Assembly: GCF_019175385.1 (NCBI RefSeq)
Contig: NC_083345.1
Coordinates: 125,739,657-125,803,656, forward strand
Direction of reading: 5' to 3'
Source of the DNA: Lycium barbarum
Taxonomy: Eukaryota; Streptophyta; Magnoliopsida; Solanales; Solanaceae
Length of the DNA stretch: 64,000 nt
This document shows positions 1 through 11,400 of the stretch, in pieces (within the stretch, counting starts at the first letter, position 1; every line of letters starts with the position of its first letter). A program made the translations under genes and the position numbers. The notes under the pieces were generated by a model that worked only from the letters and a program-made list of their open reading frames with translations, had not been told where the DNA came from and ran no database searches.

Positions 1-404
1 CCTTTTATAAATTCTAATTCACATCTCTCATGTTAGATGTCTAATCTTTCGATAATATTGGATATTGTGTTTCTGCATCAACTATATGAGAAAGTGTTAG
101 AACTAGCCATTTATAGCACATGTGTTATACCGTTGGCTGAGATTTTGTTCCTTGAAAATAACTGCACAAATTCAATCGGGCATTCAATGGGTAATGTTTG
201 ATAATGTTGTTGGCTTACCAAGGTGCATTTGGACATGTATTGTGCCGAGTGAATCCAATTATTGTGGTTACTTATGTATGGTATTAAAAGCTTTTTAGTA
301 GATAGGCACGTCTTTCATCTAAACCAAAAGCATCCATCATCCTTTCCTACTTTTCTTTTTTCCAGATGAGGTCTCTTTGGTTAATCTATTTCTACTTTCT
401 GCAG
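1..404 (+). other. intron of NLP gene
   Basis: The AT-rich, T-rich stretch ends in a pyrimidine tract and the acceptor TTTCTGCAG directly before an NLP-coding exon at 405. I read it as the 3' part of an intron whose upstream exons lie outside the window. No other feature is visible. Confidence 0.7.
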
Positions 405-2507
405 GCTGTAAATTTGAAAAGTTCAGAGATATTGGACCACCCAAACACTCAGGTAAGGTACAGTTGTGTAAAACTTTCTTGTTTAAGTGGTGGTTGTTTC
501 ATCATTTGTCTGAACAGGTCTATGTGATGGGGTATGTGAACCAGATTTGCAATGAAGGCCGACAAAATGCATTGGTTGACATTTTGGAGATACTAACTGC
601 TGTATGTGAAGCATACAAACTGCCTCTGGCTCAGACATGGGTCCCATGCAGGCATCGTAGTGTTCTGGCTGATGGTGGTGGATTGAAAAAGAGCTGCAGT
701 AGTTTTGATGGAAGCTGCATGGGACAGATCTGTATGTCCACAACAGACGTTGCATTTTATGTGGTTGATGCACACATGTGGGGTTTCCGTGATGCCTGCG
801 CGGAGCATCATTTACAAAGGGGACAAGGGGTTGCTGGAAGAGCATACGCTTCACAAAAGTCATGCTATTGTGAAGATATCACACAATTCTGCAAAACTGA
901 GTACCCCTTGGTACATTATGCACGCTTGTTTGGGTTGACCAGTTGTTTTGCCATCTGCTTACGGAGCAGTCACACTGGCAATGATGATTATATTCTGGAA
1001 TTTTTTCTTCCACCGAATTCTGGGGATTACAGTAACCAGCAGGCTTTGCTTAACTCACTCTTATTGACAATGAAGCAGCACTGCAGGAGTCTCAGCATTG
1101 CTTCCGGAGGGGAACTTGACTATGACTGGAGCTCAGTTGCGATTATTAAGGCTTCTATGGAAGAGAAAATTGACGCAAAGCCTGAATCTGTACCAATATC
1201 CAAATCTCTTCCTCACCCGAACAGTTTACCAAATGGATGGATGCATCCTGATCTATTGAGGGAGCAGCAGTTGGCAGTGGGAACCGATGTTGCAAAAGGT
1301 GCAGGTGAAGCCCATAACATGCATGTATCTAACTCTGACAATAAAGCGACTGGAAAGAAATCAGAGAGAAAACGTGGAAAAGCTGAGAAAACAATAAGTT
1401 TAGAGGTTTTGCAACAGTATTTTGCTGGAAGTCTTAAGGATGCTGCAAAGAGTCTTGGTGGTATGTTCTCAGTTGAAATCCTTTGTTTTGGCCAAATTGC
1501 TCAATAGACATGTTTCTTTTTTTAGCTTTTCTCATTTTAATGTTATTGGAATTACAGTTTGCCCTACCACAATGAAACGCATATGTAGGCAGCATGGGAT
1601 CTCTAGATGGCCATCTCGCAAGATAAATAAGGTTAACCGTTCCCTTTCAAAGCTAAAGTGTGTAATTGAATCCGTTCAAGGAGCTGAAGGCGCATTTACT
1701 TTGACTTCACTGGCACCAAATTCACTTCCTGCTGCTGTTAGTTCTATTTCTTGGCCTGCTGGTGCAAATGGTTCCAATCTACCAAGTTCACCATCGTCTA
1801 AACCTTCCGTATTTCCTGAGAAGAATGATTCCTCCAACCATGGAACGCCAGAAAGTCGTGAAGAAGCTGAACCCTCAAATCAATCGCCTACGTCCCATGG
1901 TTCATGCCAAGGCAGTCCTTCCACTGGAAATGAATTGTCCCCTCAGAATGAGCTGGTTCATTCACCACCTCGTGAGTCGTGCATGAAAGTGGGGCCCTCT
2001 CTGGAAGCAGCTCGTCAGACAACCACAGAAATCAACTTATCTTCTACATTCCTAGTCGAGGATGCAGGAAGCTCTCACGATCTGAAAAATCTTTGTCCAC
2101 CTGGAGACGGTCTGGTTGATGAACGGATCCTATTTTCTGATGCGATTGCCAAGGACCCTGTTTATGTTCCCGCTGACATTATGCAACAGTATTCTGCCTG
2201 GCCTGAGGTGATATCCATTACAATAAAAGCAACATATAAGGAAGATATCATAAGATTTCGGCTTTGTTTAGATTCTGGTATCGTTAAGTTAAAGGAAGAA
2301 GTAGCAAAGAGGCTTAAGTTAGAGCTGGGCACTTTCGATATCAAGTATCTAGACGATGATCTTGAGTTAGTTTCAATTTCTTGTGATGCAGATTTGCAGG
2401 AATGTGTCGAAATCTCAAGATCATCGGGCAGCAGTATTGTGAGATTGGTAGTTCATGATATTATGTCCAACCTAGGGAGCTCCTGTGAGAGTTCAGGTAA
2501 AGGATAA
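405..2507 (+). CDS. NIN-like protein (NLP) transcription factor, 3' part
   Basis: Plant NLPs are nuclear RWP-RK transcription factors that bind nitrate-responsive elements and drive nitrate-regulated genes. Three exons are visible: 405-452, 545-1460 and 1558-2507 (TAA at 2505-2507), joined by GT..AG introns at 453-544 and 1461-1557. Together they give 637 codons in one frame. The N-terminal part of this fragment is the GAF-like NLP region ([10 protein letters not shown] near its start, RGQGVAGRA later). The RWP-RK DNA-binding domain (about fragment residues 299-350) is split by the second intron inside [13 protein letters not shown] and contains [11 protein letters not shown]. The C-terminal PB1 domain is at about 540-622, with the acidic stretch KYLDDDLEL. 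Domain order and the long Ser/Pro-rich linker fit the NLP6/7 group better than the shorter RKD proteins. The start and N-terminal regulatory region are missing because the gene begins left of the window. No lesion is seen. Confidence 0.93.
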
Positions 2508-3224
2508 TGAATTAGGTTGTAAATACATAATACTAGTCAAGTTATTCTTGTAATACTAGGATCTTGTCCACTGTATGTGTAGATTTTGATTGACAGGTTC
2601 TCTGTAATTGTAACAAAATTTTCAATTGTATCAAGCCTCTGAGGAAATTAATTGTGGTTTTCTTGTTTCTTTTGCTTCGATTCTTAAAATTTCCTCCTCT
2701 TTAACTGTGGTTTCCGGACCAACTTACGTGCATCTCGGCTAAATTTTACGTAATACCTGCTACCTCTCACCAACACATCAAATTCATCTCTTTGGTTAGT
2801 ATGTACCGATAAAATTGTCGATGAGCACAAATTGGTCTGGATGCCATTTTTATGACAAAAAGAAAATACAGAAATCCATCACATGACCTAAGTTTTCACC
2901 TAAAACCGAATACATCAGGTGATCCAATATTAAACTACAATCATTTAACTTGATTGTATCACACCTCAATAATTCATATTAACATATTTGAAACTGAAAG
3001 TCAAGTTGTTAAAATATTCATCTAACATAATTAGATAATATAGATGTATTTTAATTTAAGTATTTTAAGCTACATATTAAACAATAATATTATAACAAAT
3101 ATAAAACTACAAGAAAATATGACTTTGTTGGATACTCCTTAAAAATTTAATAAAGCGACTGCTATTCGGATTAGTCGGATTCCAAAACAAGCACAAACAT
3201 CAGGGTGTGAAAACAAATAACAAG
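2508..3224. other. NLP 3' UTR and intergenic DNA
   Basis: The first 130 bases after the NLP stop are T-rich and look like a 3' UTR with several AATAAT/AATTGTA-type poly(A) contexts. The rest is AT-rich intergenic sequence. A short piece near 3165 (CGGATTAGTCGGATT) resembles the 3' body of a tRNA-derived SINE. No coding potential was recognised. Confidence 0.5.
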
Positions 3225-3715
3225 AAAAAAGTAGCAATTCCCTTTCAAATGGTTTGAGCTTGGAAGCAACTTGCTATCTATCGATAGGCGAGAACAGACG
3301 GCTATTGACTGCTTCGCCTATCTATTCTATTAGGGCCGGCTTGGAGACTTTAGAGGAAGACCATCATCTCTATCCGGGTATGATCATAGCTTCATTCATT
3401 TGTTGAACCTTGGGGATCACCATTAGCATTGAGGTCAATCACCACACTACCTCTATCATACATATGACATTACACGAAGCGAGAGTGCACGGTCAACACA
3501 CACCTAAAGCGCCTACATTCCGCTTGCAGCCAATACAACCACAACGTTTTCGCATGGGCTCATCATCTGATGTAGAACCGATACGAGAGGGAGAAGTGGG
3601 GATTGATAGCTTGCAAGAACCAGTGGAAAGGAAAGACTTCTTCCCTGCGTTCCTTCCTTTCCAAAAAAAGTCAATTAGTTTGGACTGGCATAGGCATAAA
3701 AGATTTGATTGAATG
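3225..3715. other. possible mitochondrial DNA insertion (NUMT)
   Basis: Base composition rises sharply to near balanced GC inside very AT-rich flanks. The text (for example TTCGCCTATCTATTCTATTA and CTTCCCTGCGTTCCTTCCTT) has the character of plant mitochondrial intergenic DNA rather than nuclear repeats. It has no terminal repeats or transposon protein. The call rests on sequence style recalled from plant mitochondrial genomes; I could not search. Open frames of about 100 codons on both strands here have no recognisable product. Confidence 0.38.
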
Positions 3716-4667
3716 AATGCCACCTTGGTAGTTTTCAAACAAATATATAAATAGAAACAACTCTCTGTATTATCATATTTGCTAGTCAACTCGTTAAAAT
3801 ATCTCATTAAACATAATTTAGCAATTATATAGATGTATTTTGATAAGTATTACAGTATCAAACAATATATTATCATAAATATATCACTATAAAAAATATA
3901 GGTGACCATGTTAGATGTTAACATTCTAATAAACATCTTATATTAGTTTTGTATCAATATAATAGAACCATCAATTTTATTGTGCTAGTCAGAAATAGTC
4001 GAGCGCAAGTTAGTCCGAACACCATAATTATCAAACCCGGTCACCACAGTTATCAAAAAGAAACAACTTAATTATTTTACAAAAATCCCCCAAAGAATTT
4101 TTTTATTTATAAAAATAATATCAGTTCGCCTTTGTTGACTATCAACTAGTACAACATAGACAACCAAAAAAGGACCAGATATCTATATGCAGAAGTTATT
4201 GATAATCTAAATCATTTTTTCGGAGCAACCCACGTTTCAGATATCTGATTAAGGTATGGTTTTGAGCATTTTATTTAGATTTAGATTGTATTTTTTTACA
4301 GTTTGTAGAATGGATGTTTGTTGAATACATTTATTATTGAACTTATGGCTGGAATATGTATGTTGTTGATATCTGATGAATGGGTGATGAAGGAAATAAA
4401 TAAATTGTTTGGGAAATGGAGTGAATTAATGATTTTTTCAGCAAGTTTCCACTTTTTTTTTCATCATCTTGTTTTTATGTTTTTGGGAAGATTTAGTGTT
4501 AGTTTCTCCTCAATTTTATGTATGTTGATTGGTGTAAATATAACTGATAGTTCTTCTTGTTCTTGTAACTTTATTCGTTTTGTTTTATCCATGATGATGC
4601 TTGTATTTTTTCAGAGAGCTGTATTGGTGCTTGTTTAGTGGATAGTTAGATAAAGTTTGTATATTTA
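3716..4667. other. intergenic DNA and probable 5' end of the MPC1 transcript
   Basis: The DNA is AT-rich with no recognisable coding sequence. The pyrimidine/adenine-rich stretch ending CTGATTAAG at about 4253, followed by GTATGG, could be a non-coding first exon and donor of the MPC1 transcript, whose coding exon at 6341 is preceded by a good acceptor. That first-exon assignment is inference. Confidence 0.3.
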
Positions 4668-4966
4668 GGGCCTGTTTGGCCATGAAAATTGTGAGTATTT
4701 CAAAAAAGTAGTTTTTGTTTTCAAAGTGAAAAATGGTATTTGGAAATTGGAGTTGTGTTTGAGCATGAATACAAATTGGAGTTGTTTTTGAATTTTTGTG
4801 AGTGATTTGGAGTGAAAAAAGTGAAAACAGCTTTTTGGTATTTTTCAAATTCCAGAAAAATCCGGAATTTGACTTCAAGTTGAATTCTGGAATTTTATGG
4901 CCAAACATAGCTTCCGGATTTCAACTCCGGAAAAAAGTAAAAATATTCCGAGCCAAACGACCACTT
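4668..4966. mobile_element. MITE-like element with imperfect terminal inverted repeats
   Basis: The left end reads GGGCCTGTTTGGCC and the right end AGCCAAACGACCACTT, which are imperfect inverse complements. The body holds further self-complementary blocks (TCCGGAATTTGACTTC against CAACTCCGGA). It is about 300 bp without coding capacity. It lies in the probable 5' UTR intron of MPC1. The superfamily is not assigned because no clear target duplication is visible. Confidence 0.55.
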
Positions 4967-5116
4967 AAAGTCTAGTGGATGGTGGATTCTTCGTCCTGGA
5001 TAGTTTTTAGTTCTCTGTTGAATGGTGGATGCTGTTGGGGTGGTATAAAAAAGGGAATTTTGCTCAAATGTCTGAACTGTACGCCAGATGAGATGGCAAT
5101 AGAGCTACTTATTACC

Positions 5117-5229
5117 TATGTTGCTCGGACCCTCCAAAAATATTTCTGGAACCATGTTGTCCTACAGAAATGCATTTTTTTGGGGATCCGACAGATATTC
5201 CAGTATTTTGAAGAGTCCGAGCAACATAG
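5117..5229. mobile_element. short foldback MITE, TATGTTGCTCGGAC ends
   Basis: Perfect 14-bp terminal inverted repeats TATGTTGCTCGGAC (5117-5130) and GTCCGAGCAACATA (5215-5228) enclose about 85 bp that also pair (CTCCAAAAAT against ATTTTGAAGAG, and GGATCCGACA). This matches a very common nightshade foldback element as I remember it. It lies in the probable first intron of MPC1. No unambiguous target duplication is seen. Confidence 0.75.
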
Positions 5230-6340
5230 CTTGTAACTTTCTTTTGTTGCTGTGTAGGGTTGAATGTTCTGTCTAAAATCTAAATCTCGTCTGAGCTAAT
5301 ATAGTTTCAGCGAGAACTCTTTCAATAATTAGGAAGTCACAGGTTGCTTCTGTCAAAGCTATTTATATTTTTGATAGTGGCTATAGAATAAAATTATTTA
5401 GTTAACAAGGTATTTGGTCTTTGTCGCTAAGGACAACATCACAGTTGCATTCAAGATTGACTTTTCTATGTCTAATCTTCTATGGCACACAAGTACATGT
5501 CATCACCTTCTCAGGGTTAATTAAGATAGCTTGATTACTCATCAAAAAAACATTTTCTTTCTATGGCATACGAAGTATATGTGATAATAGCTTAACCAAC
5601 TTTTGAAATATGATCGTTTTGATTGTATTAGAGTGACTGCTGCTGATCATTTTTCACAAAGTGAACTATGTTTTGGGGACCTAACTTAACAGATTTGCTT
5701 TAAAGATCATGATACATTTGAATTAGTTAATGGTTGACTCCTCATTACGTCCTAGAGGGCAGACTTGGGTAATAATTTATTGGCATGGTTGAAGTGTTTT
5801 CTCTTAAGAGTTCGTTGCTACATTGATCCTATGAGTGAACTTAATAAGTGTTTTTGGTTATCCTGTACGTGGAAGGAATTGCCATTGAAGTAATAAGGAG
5901 TCATTAGTTGATTGTTGTTGCATCCTTTAATACAATACACTCCATGCTGATCATAATCAATTTCTTGGTTCAATTAGTTTTATTGCTAGATTTTGATAAA
6001 ATTTTACTTTTCGTTGTTGGTTTCCTGTGCTTTCTTGTTGATTCCTCGTAGATTACTGAAAGTTGCTTTAGCTCACGTCTAATGTGATTCATTAAAGTGC
6101 TGTCTTCCCCCTTTTCTTGCTATGTGTTTCTCTTGTTGCTGCTGCCTGCTGCTATATTAGCTTAGTCAAATACCATATAACTGGATATCTTTTGTTTGAC
6201 ACCCCTGCCTAGCAATTCCTTGTTTATTTCCCTATCTGCTGCTATTCATTTTTCGTGCGTTTCCATTGTGCTGCTCTTCATTTTCCTACACTTCTGAACC
6301 TTTGTTATTAGAACTGAATAAATTTTGTGTTAAATTGCAG
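5230..6340 (+). other. probable 5' UTR intron of MPC1
   Basis: T-rich sequence typical of a plant intron ends at TTAAATTGCAG (6330-6340), which precedes the exon carrying the MPC1 start codon. No gene, RNA or transposon structure was recognised in this stretch. Confidence 0.5.
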
Positions 6341-6364
6341 GAAATTCCACGCATCGTGTCGTGT

Positions 6365-7505
6365 ATGGCTACCTTCAAGGCATTTTTGAACAGTCCTGTT
6401 GGCCCAAAAACAACCCATTTTTGGGGTCCTGTAGCCAACTGGGGATTTGTCATTGCTGTATGCTTATCTAGAATATAATATTATAACATTACATTGGTTT
6501 CCATTGGTTGATATTGTACATGAGTTATATTTACCTACTTTACAGGGACTCGTAGACACACAGAAACCCCCAGAAATGATATCAGGCAACATGACCTCAG
6601 GTAGGAGTTTTCTATTTAAACAGCTGCTGGCTTTACCGATATATACCTTCATCTTTTTTTTTTCCTTATAATGCAGCAATGTGCGTGTATTCTGCACTGT
6701 TCATGAGATTTGCATAGATGGTACAGCCTCGTAATTATCTACTTTTGGCATGCCATGCCTCGAACGAGACGGTGCAACTTTATCAGCTATCACGTTGGGC
6801 AAAAGCTCAAAGGTAAACGGTTATCTTAACTTTACAACTTTGTTGGTATTTTCTGCCCCTCCTAGCCAGACATTGACTTATTCCTCCTTCAAGAGGATTT
6901 TAAGTGAAAAAAGGAGAGAAATAAACATCTACTCCCTTCATGCCAGTTTGTGTGGCAACATTTCCTTTTTAGTCGGTTTAAAAAAAGGATAACTTTCTAA
7001 ATTTAAACAATTTAACTTAAACTTCTTGTTTTACCCTTAGTAAGAAGCTTTTATAGCCACACGAGTGTTATGGAATGTTTAAGAGCACAGGTTTCAAAAG
7101 TCTTATAACCAAACATATGTTATGGCATGTTTATGACCACAAGTTCCTTAAGTCTTCATTTCTTTCTTAAACTACGTGCCTATTTTAATTTTACCACATA
7201 AATTGGAACAGGGGGAGTATTACAGAATGAAAAAGATCTTCAATGGATTAATGGTGCTTAGGAAATAGATTTCTTTTGCTCTTGTTTATTCCTCCTCCCC
7301 TTAGTAATTCGTGTAATATGCTTGAGAGCCTATATCTGATGACTTGTGTGTGTCGTGCCCTTGAAGTTTGTTCCTGTGTTTTGTGCTTACAGTTACAATT
7401 TTACGAGTATATGTTTGCAATATATGCTACCAATTATTTGTTTATATGTTGATTTCCCGTTGTACCTGCAGATATTTGCAGAAGAATGCCGACAGAGCAG
7501 CGTGA
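6365..7505 (+). CDS. MPC1: mitochondrial pyruvate carrier 1 gene with in-frame TAG
   Basis: MPC1 pairs with a second MPC subunit in the mitochondrial inner membrane to import pyruvate. Coding exons are 6365-6457, 6546-6600, 6677-6812 and 7472-7505, all with GT..AG borders; 6341-6364 is the end of the 5' UTR. The conceptual product is 105 codons, the usual plant length, and carries the family landmarks FLNSPVGPKTTHFWGPVANW, KPPEMISGNMTS and PRNYLLLACHASNETVQLYQ. Codon 63 is TAG (6715-6717) between FMRFA and MVQPRN, where the family has Trp, a single TGG to TAG change. Splice sites, frame and all downstream codons are intact, so this is a very recent null allele, a sequence error, or one copy of a duplicated gene. 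As written it would make a 62-residue protein lacking the second half of the carrier. Confidence 0.93.
6930..7219. mobile_element. Stowaway-like MITE in last MPC1 intron
   Basis: The left end TACTCCCTTCATGCCAGTTT and the inverse complement of the right end (TACTCCCCCTGTTCCAATTT) match over about 26 bp. TACTCCCTC-type termini and TA-rich flanks fit Stowaway (Tc1/mariner) MITEs. The 290-bp body is non-coding and includes a short internal repeat (AAGTCTTATA / AAGTCTTCAT contexts). Confidence 0.6.
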
Positions 7506-7903
7506 TCTAGTGTTCTTTCCTGTTTTGTTCTGGACCTGTTTGTAGATTTGGTTATTTCCATCACTCATTGCACAGATATTGTTCTTGATCATCCAAGAGC
7601 TGAACTAGCAGCTCAAAGTACTAACATAGTGACCATTGTAGTGAATGATCATGTTTATAAGATTTGCCGTAATAAGGTAGGATAATTTGAATGGCAAGAA
7701 ATTAGTATGGAAGAATTCAATATATTTGTGATTTCGCCTCTTCGCCCAAGTCTTTCCCCTGTCCCGCCTCGCTAGCATTTCACCCTGTCCTTCCGAGTCC
7801 CATTTCCGTTCCTAGATTTCACCACTTCTGTCTAGCCAAACACTACCATTTGATCTAAAAATCTCCAATCTAGAAACTTTCTTCACCCTAACAAACTGTC
7901 AAG
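7506..7903. other. MPC1 3' UTR and intergenic DNA
   Basis: Sequence after the MPC1 stop is T-rich UTR-like, then C-rich low-complexity text around 7740-7880. No further gene is supported. Confidence 0.45.
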
Positions 7904-8220
7904 TGTCCCACCTCGGTGTGGGATGGGATTATTTGCCTCCTAATATGGTCTTGGAAAATTCTTACCTCATGCGTTAGGTTTCGGGGTTGAGTTAGGTCCA
8001 TAGTCCATTTTTTATCATATTATCAGAGCTATACCCATCTTAATTCTTGGTTTACCCGATGTAAGGTCCACAGGTCGTACCTCCAAGGGGGAGGGGATGG
8101 GGGGCTTGTCCCACATTGGTGTGTGAATGGAATTATTTGCCTCCTTATATAATCTTGGGCAATCTTTAACTCATGAACTAGCTTGTGGGATACTCAAAGT
8201 TCATTTGACGTATATCAACA
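7904..8220 (+). mobile_element. TRIM-type miniature LTR retrotransposon
   Basis: Two related direct repeats begin TGTCCCACCTCGGTGTG (7904) and TGTCCCACATTGGTGTG (8107) and share TTATTTGCCTCCT further in. After the first repeat comes ATTATCAGAGCT (about 8019-8030), a decayed initiator-Met tRNA primer-binding site. Just before the second repeat is the purine tract AAGGGGGAGGGGATGGGG. The internal part is under 90 bp, so this is a terminal-repeat retrotransposon in miniature, with no coding capacity. Confidence 0.65.
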
Positions 8221-8422
8221 TTAGAGAAACAAAGATAATCTGTAGCAGTAGATGAAAGTTGTTTCTTTTTGTTGTTATTTCTTGTCTTTGTTCTGGGGGA
8301 GCTAAGGCATGGTGCTAGGAAGGAAATGGGCCCATAAAAGTTGGGTTAATGGCCCAAAATCATTAGAATATGGACCTTCTAAACAATGGCCTCATTGCTT
8401 GTCTTTTGGGCTACTCCACAGA

Positions 8423-11400
8423 CTATCTTCTCAACCAGGTCCAGTTTCTCTCTGCTATCTGTCTCCTAGTGGACTTGTAATACGTAGCATAAAGCAGCAG
8501 TTGGGCTAGGCCCAGCACTGTTCCCATCACATTTGGTATCTGAAATATAGAGTAGTATTGGAGAAGGATTTAACTTATATACATTGACAATATAAAGTAA
8601 GTAAAAAATACTCACAAGAATGTAGACGTCGAGACGGATGAGGGCATAAGCCATCCAACTAGTGCTGCAGAGAAATGAGAAAAAGGAAAGGAAGAAGGGC
8701 ATGTACTCAACACTCTTGGTTTTTCTGACCAATTTCTACAATAGTAACAAGTATCAGAAGTTTGTCTACATTTTTTACTGGCATATAAATCTCATATATA
8801 TGCAGAGGCGGGAGCTAGGGAGCGGCATAAGTGGGTTAATCCGAAGTATCCCTTTTGCCGGAAAATTACACTACATATATATATATACACAAGGTCAAAA
8901 TTATTTTAAGTTTACATATAGTAGATGTTGAATTCTCTTGATTTCTGGGTGCGTTTATTTCTTTATATTTTGAATCCCTTTAGTGAACATCCCGGCTCCG
9001 CCACTGCATCTATGCATGTGAAAAACCATGAAGAATGTAAAAAAGGAAATTATATATTTACCATAATGGCCAAAGGAGAAGCATACATCACAAGATTTCC
9101 CACCATGCAAATGTTACCCACAATTGTAGATCTTTTTTTGTGGCTATGGACAAGAGTTATGACAAGAATGGCAAGTGAACCAATGAGCCAAATTTCACTT
9201 AAGAGGATGAATAGAACTTTCATCCTTTTTTTCCTTTCAGAGTACAGCAAGAATAGCACCAAATACACCATCTCAATGGCTAGTCCTATGCCATTGATGG
9301 TCATGATAAGAATGTCCCCTTGTGGCTGAATGCATGTAAGTCCATACAAAAGCCAAAGGCCACAGTTTAGGGATGTGGCAATGTATGGAAATGGTGAGAA
9401 CTTTTCCATCGATTTCTTCTTCCAGGCATGAATAAATGTAGGCCTAATCAAAAAGTTAAAAAGTTTCATGAGCATGAGGTCAAGTTTTAGACTAATAAAT
9501 AGCACTGAGAGCGGAATGGATAGGGTCCTTTCAACTTTAATAGAGATATCATGTTCAAGTCCTGGGTATATAACAAATCATGGTAAGGAGTGCATTCCCC
9601 TGTAATGGGCCTTATATGATGCGACTTCAGATTAGTTGGGGCCTCAATGCGAGTACCAGACACCGCGTAGGCAACCCAACAAAAAGACTAATAATTTGCT
9701 TACCGCACTTGGGTTTTAAGTAATTTTAACAACAACAACAATTCAGTTCTAAACAAGTCGGGATCGACTATATGAGTCCTCGCCGATCATATTACTCCAT
9801 ATATTTTCTACTCATGTATAAATCTCTAAAAATCTAAACAACTCAGAGAAGGCAAAGGACGTAAAGTAAAAGTACTAATATGCTTTAAATTATTTTCAAC
9901 TAGGTAAAGAGCCCGCGCTTCGCGCGGTTTAAGCTTACAAATAATTTTGTTTAGTATCCCAATATTAAGAATAACGAAGAATCAAATAATGGGAAAAAAT
10001 TAGTTTTTAAATCCAAACATATTAGATTTCCAATTTTAATCCAATTTATGCAAAAACTTCTTTCCGCAAAACTTGCATCCAAAGGCTAATTCGTAAAAAG
10101 GCAGAACTCTCAAATTTGGTACTTGATCAATTTCTCAAATAAAAAACAGAACAAAGCAAAATTTCTTCTTTTCTCATATAAACATATAGCAAGACAAAGA
10201 CCAAGTCTCTTTTCTCTCTTCGATTTGTCAAAAGGTCGATTTGCTTAACAGAAAAAAGGAGAACTTTTTAATCATTATAAAAATAATACTACATAATAAA
10301 AAAAATAAAAAAAATACCTAATAAAAAAATAAAAAGAGTACATCAATTGTATTACCACATTGACAAATATTTATTACTTGATGTTCCAAATAAATACTGG
10401 TAAATAAATTGTTGAATGGTATTCCAATTAAATATTATGAAAAGGTAATGTAGTCATTCATCTCTGTATATTTCATCCAGCTCAATAGCAATGTGAACTT
10501 CTTTCATTTCCTTGCGAGCCCTTCAAATTCTTGACAAATCCTTTAGCATAACTTGTATTGCAAAGAAGCGGTTCCAATTTGTCTGGATAAGAAAAGTGAT
10601 AGACGACTTCTTAATAATATTATTTGGGAAATGACTTGAAAGAGGATAGAATGAAGGAAACAACACGTTCATTTGTAACGCCCCATCTCTGCTTTCATAT
10701 AAAAAAATCCATTTGTCCTCAAATTGGACATTTTTTTAGTAAGAACCTTAAAGTGGACTTTTTATGGCGTTTGTGCACTTTGCATTGTATTAATGCTACA
10801 TGAGAAGGTAGGAAATTGTCGAGGTGCTCTAAGAAAATCTATGTCATCGTTGCATGTCCTAATGGAGCCTAATTATTCTATCAGTTCCTCTGCGACGCTT
10901 TTGGTAAGTTGGTGCAACTAAGGGCCACAGGGTTTAGTTTTTGGAATTTTTACCTAGCATAACTACCTCTAAGACTTATTTATGAATTATAACTACTATT
11001 TAATTAATTAACTATTAGTAGCTAAATGTGTTTTGTATTTCGCTATATTTCACTGTATTTCAAAATTGCGAGATACAACTGAAATACAGCCAAAAGCAGC
11101 TACGAATTGTAAATCTTCAACTTGTAGCTACAACTAGTTAGAAGCTATTAAAATGTAGCTATTTGTGTAAGTTTTACTTAGTTTTTCCTGATCTTCCTTG
11201 GCAAGGTGGATTCAAGACAATTAAGGAAACAGACATTACAAAAATATATGCAGGTACATTGAGGAGCGAAATTCAGGCCTTACAGTATAGTCATAAATAG
11301 TTACTTAGCTCATAAATTGAGCAAACGAATACATAGTAACAATGCTAAAAGTAAATCAAGTAAAAAAAAAAAAAACTGCCTAATAGGCCTAACTGTTACG

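Noticed and set aside
4318..5236. Open frames at 4318-4638, 4585-4908 and 4979-5236 as small genes
   Set aside because: They overlap MITE termini and intron-like T-rich sequence and have no recognisable domain.
9050..9505. SWEET protein starting at the Met near 9505
   Set aside because: The first residues lie upstream of the splice acceptor at 9444; correct N-terminal exons exist at 13860-14090.
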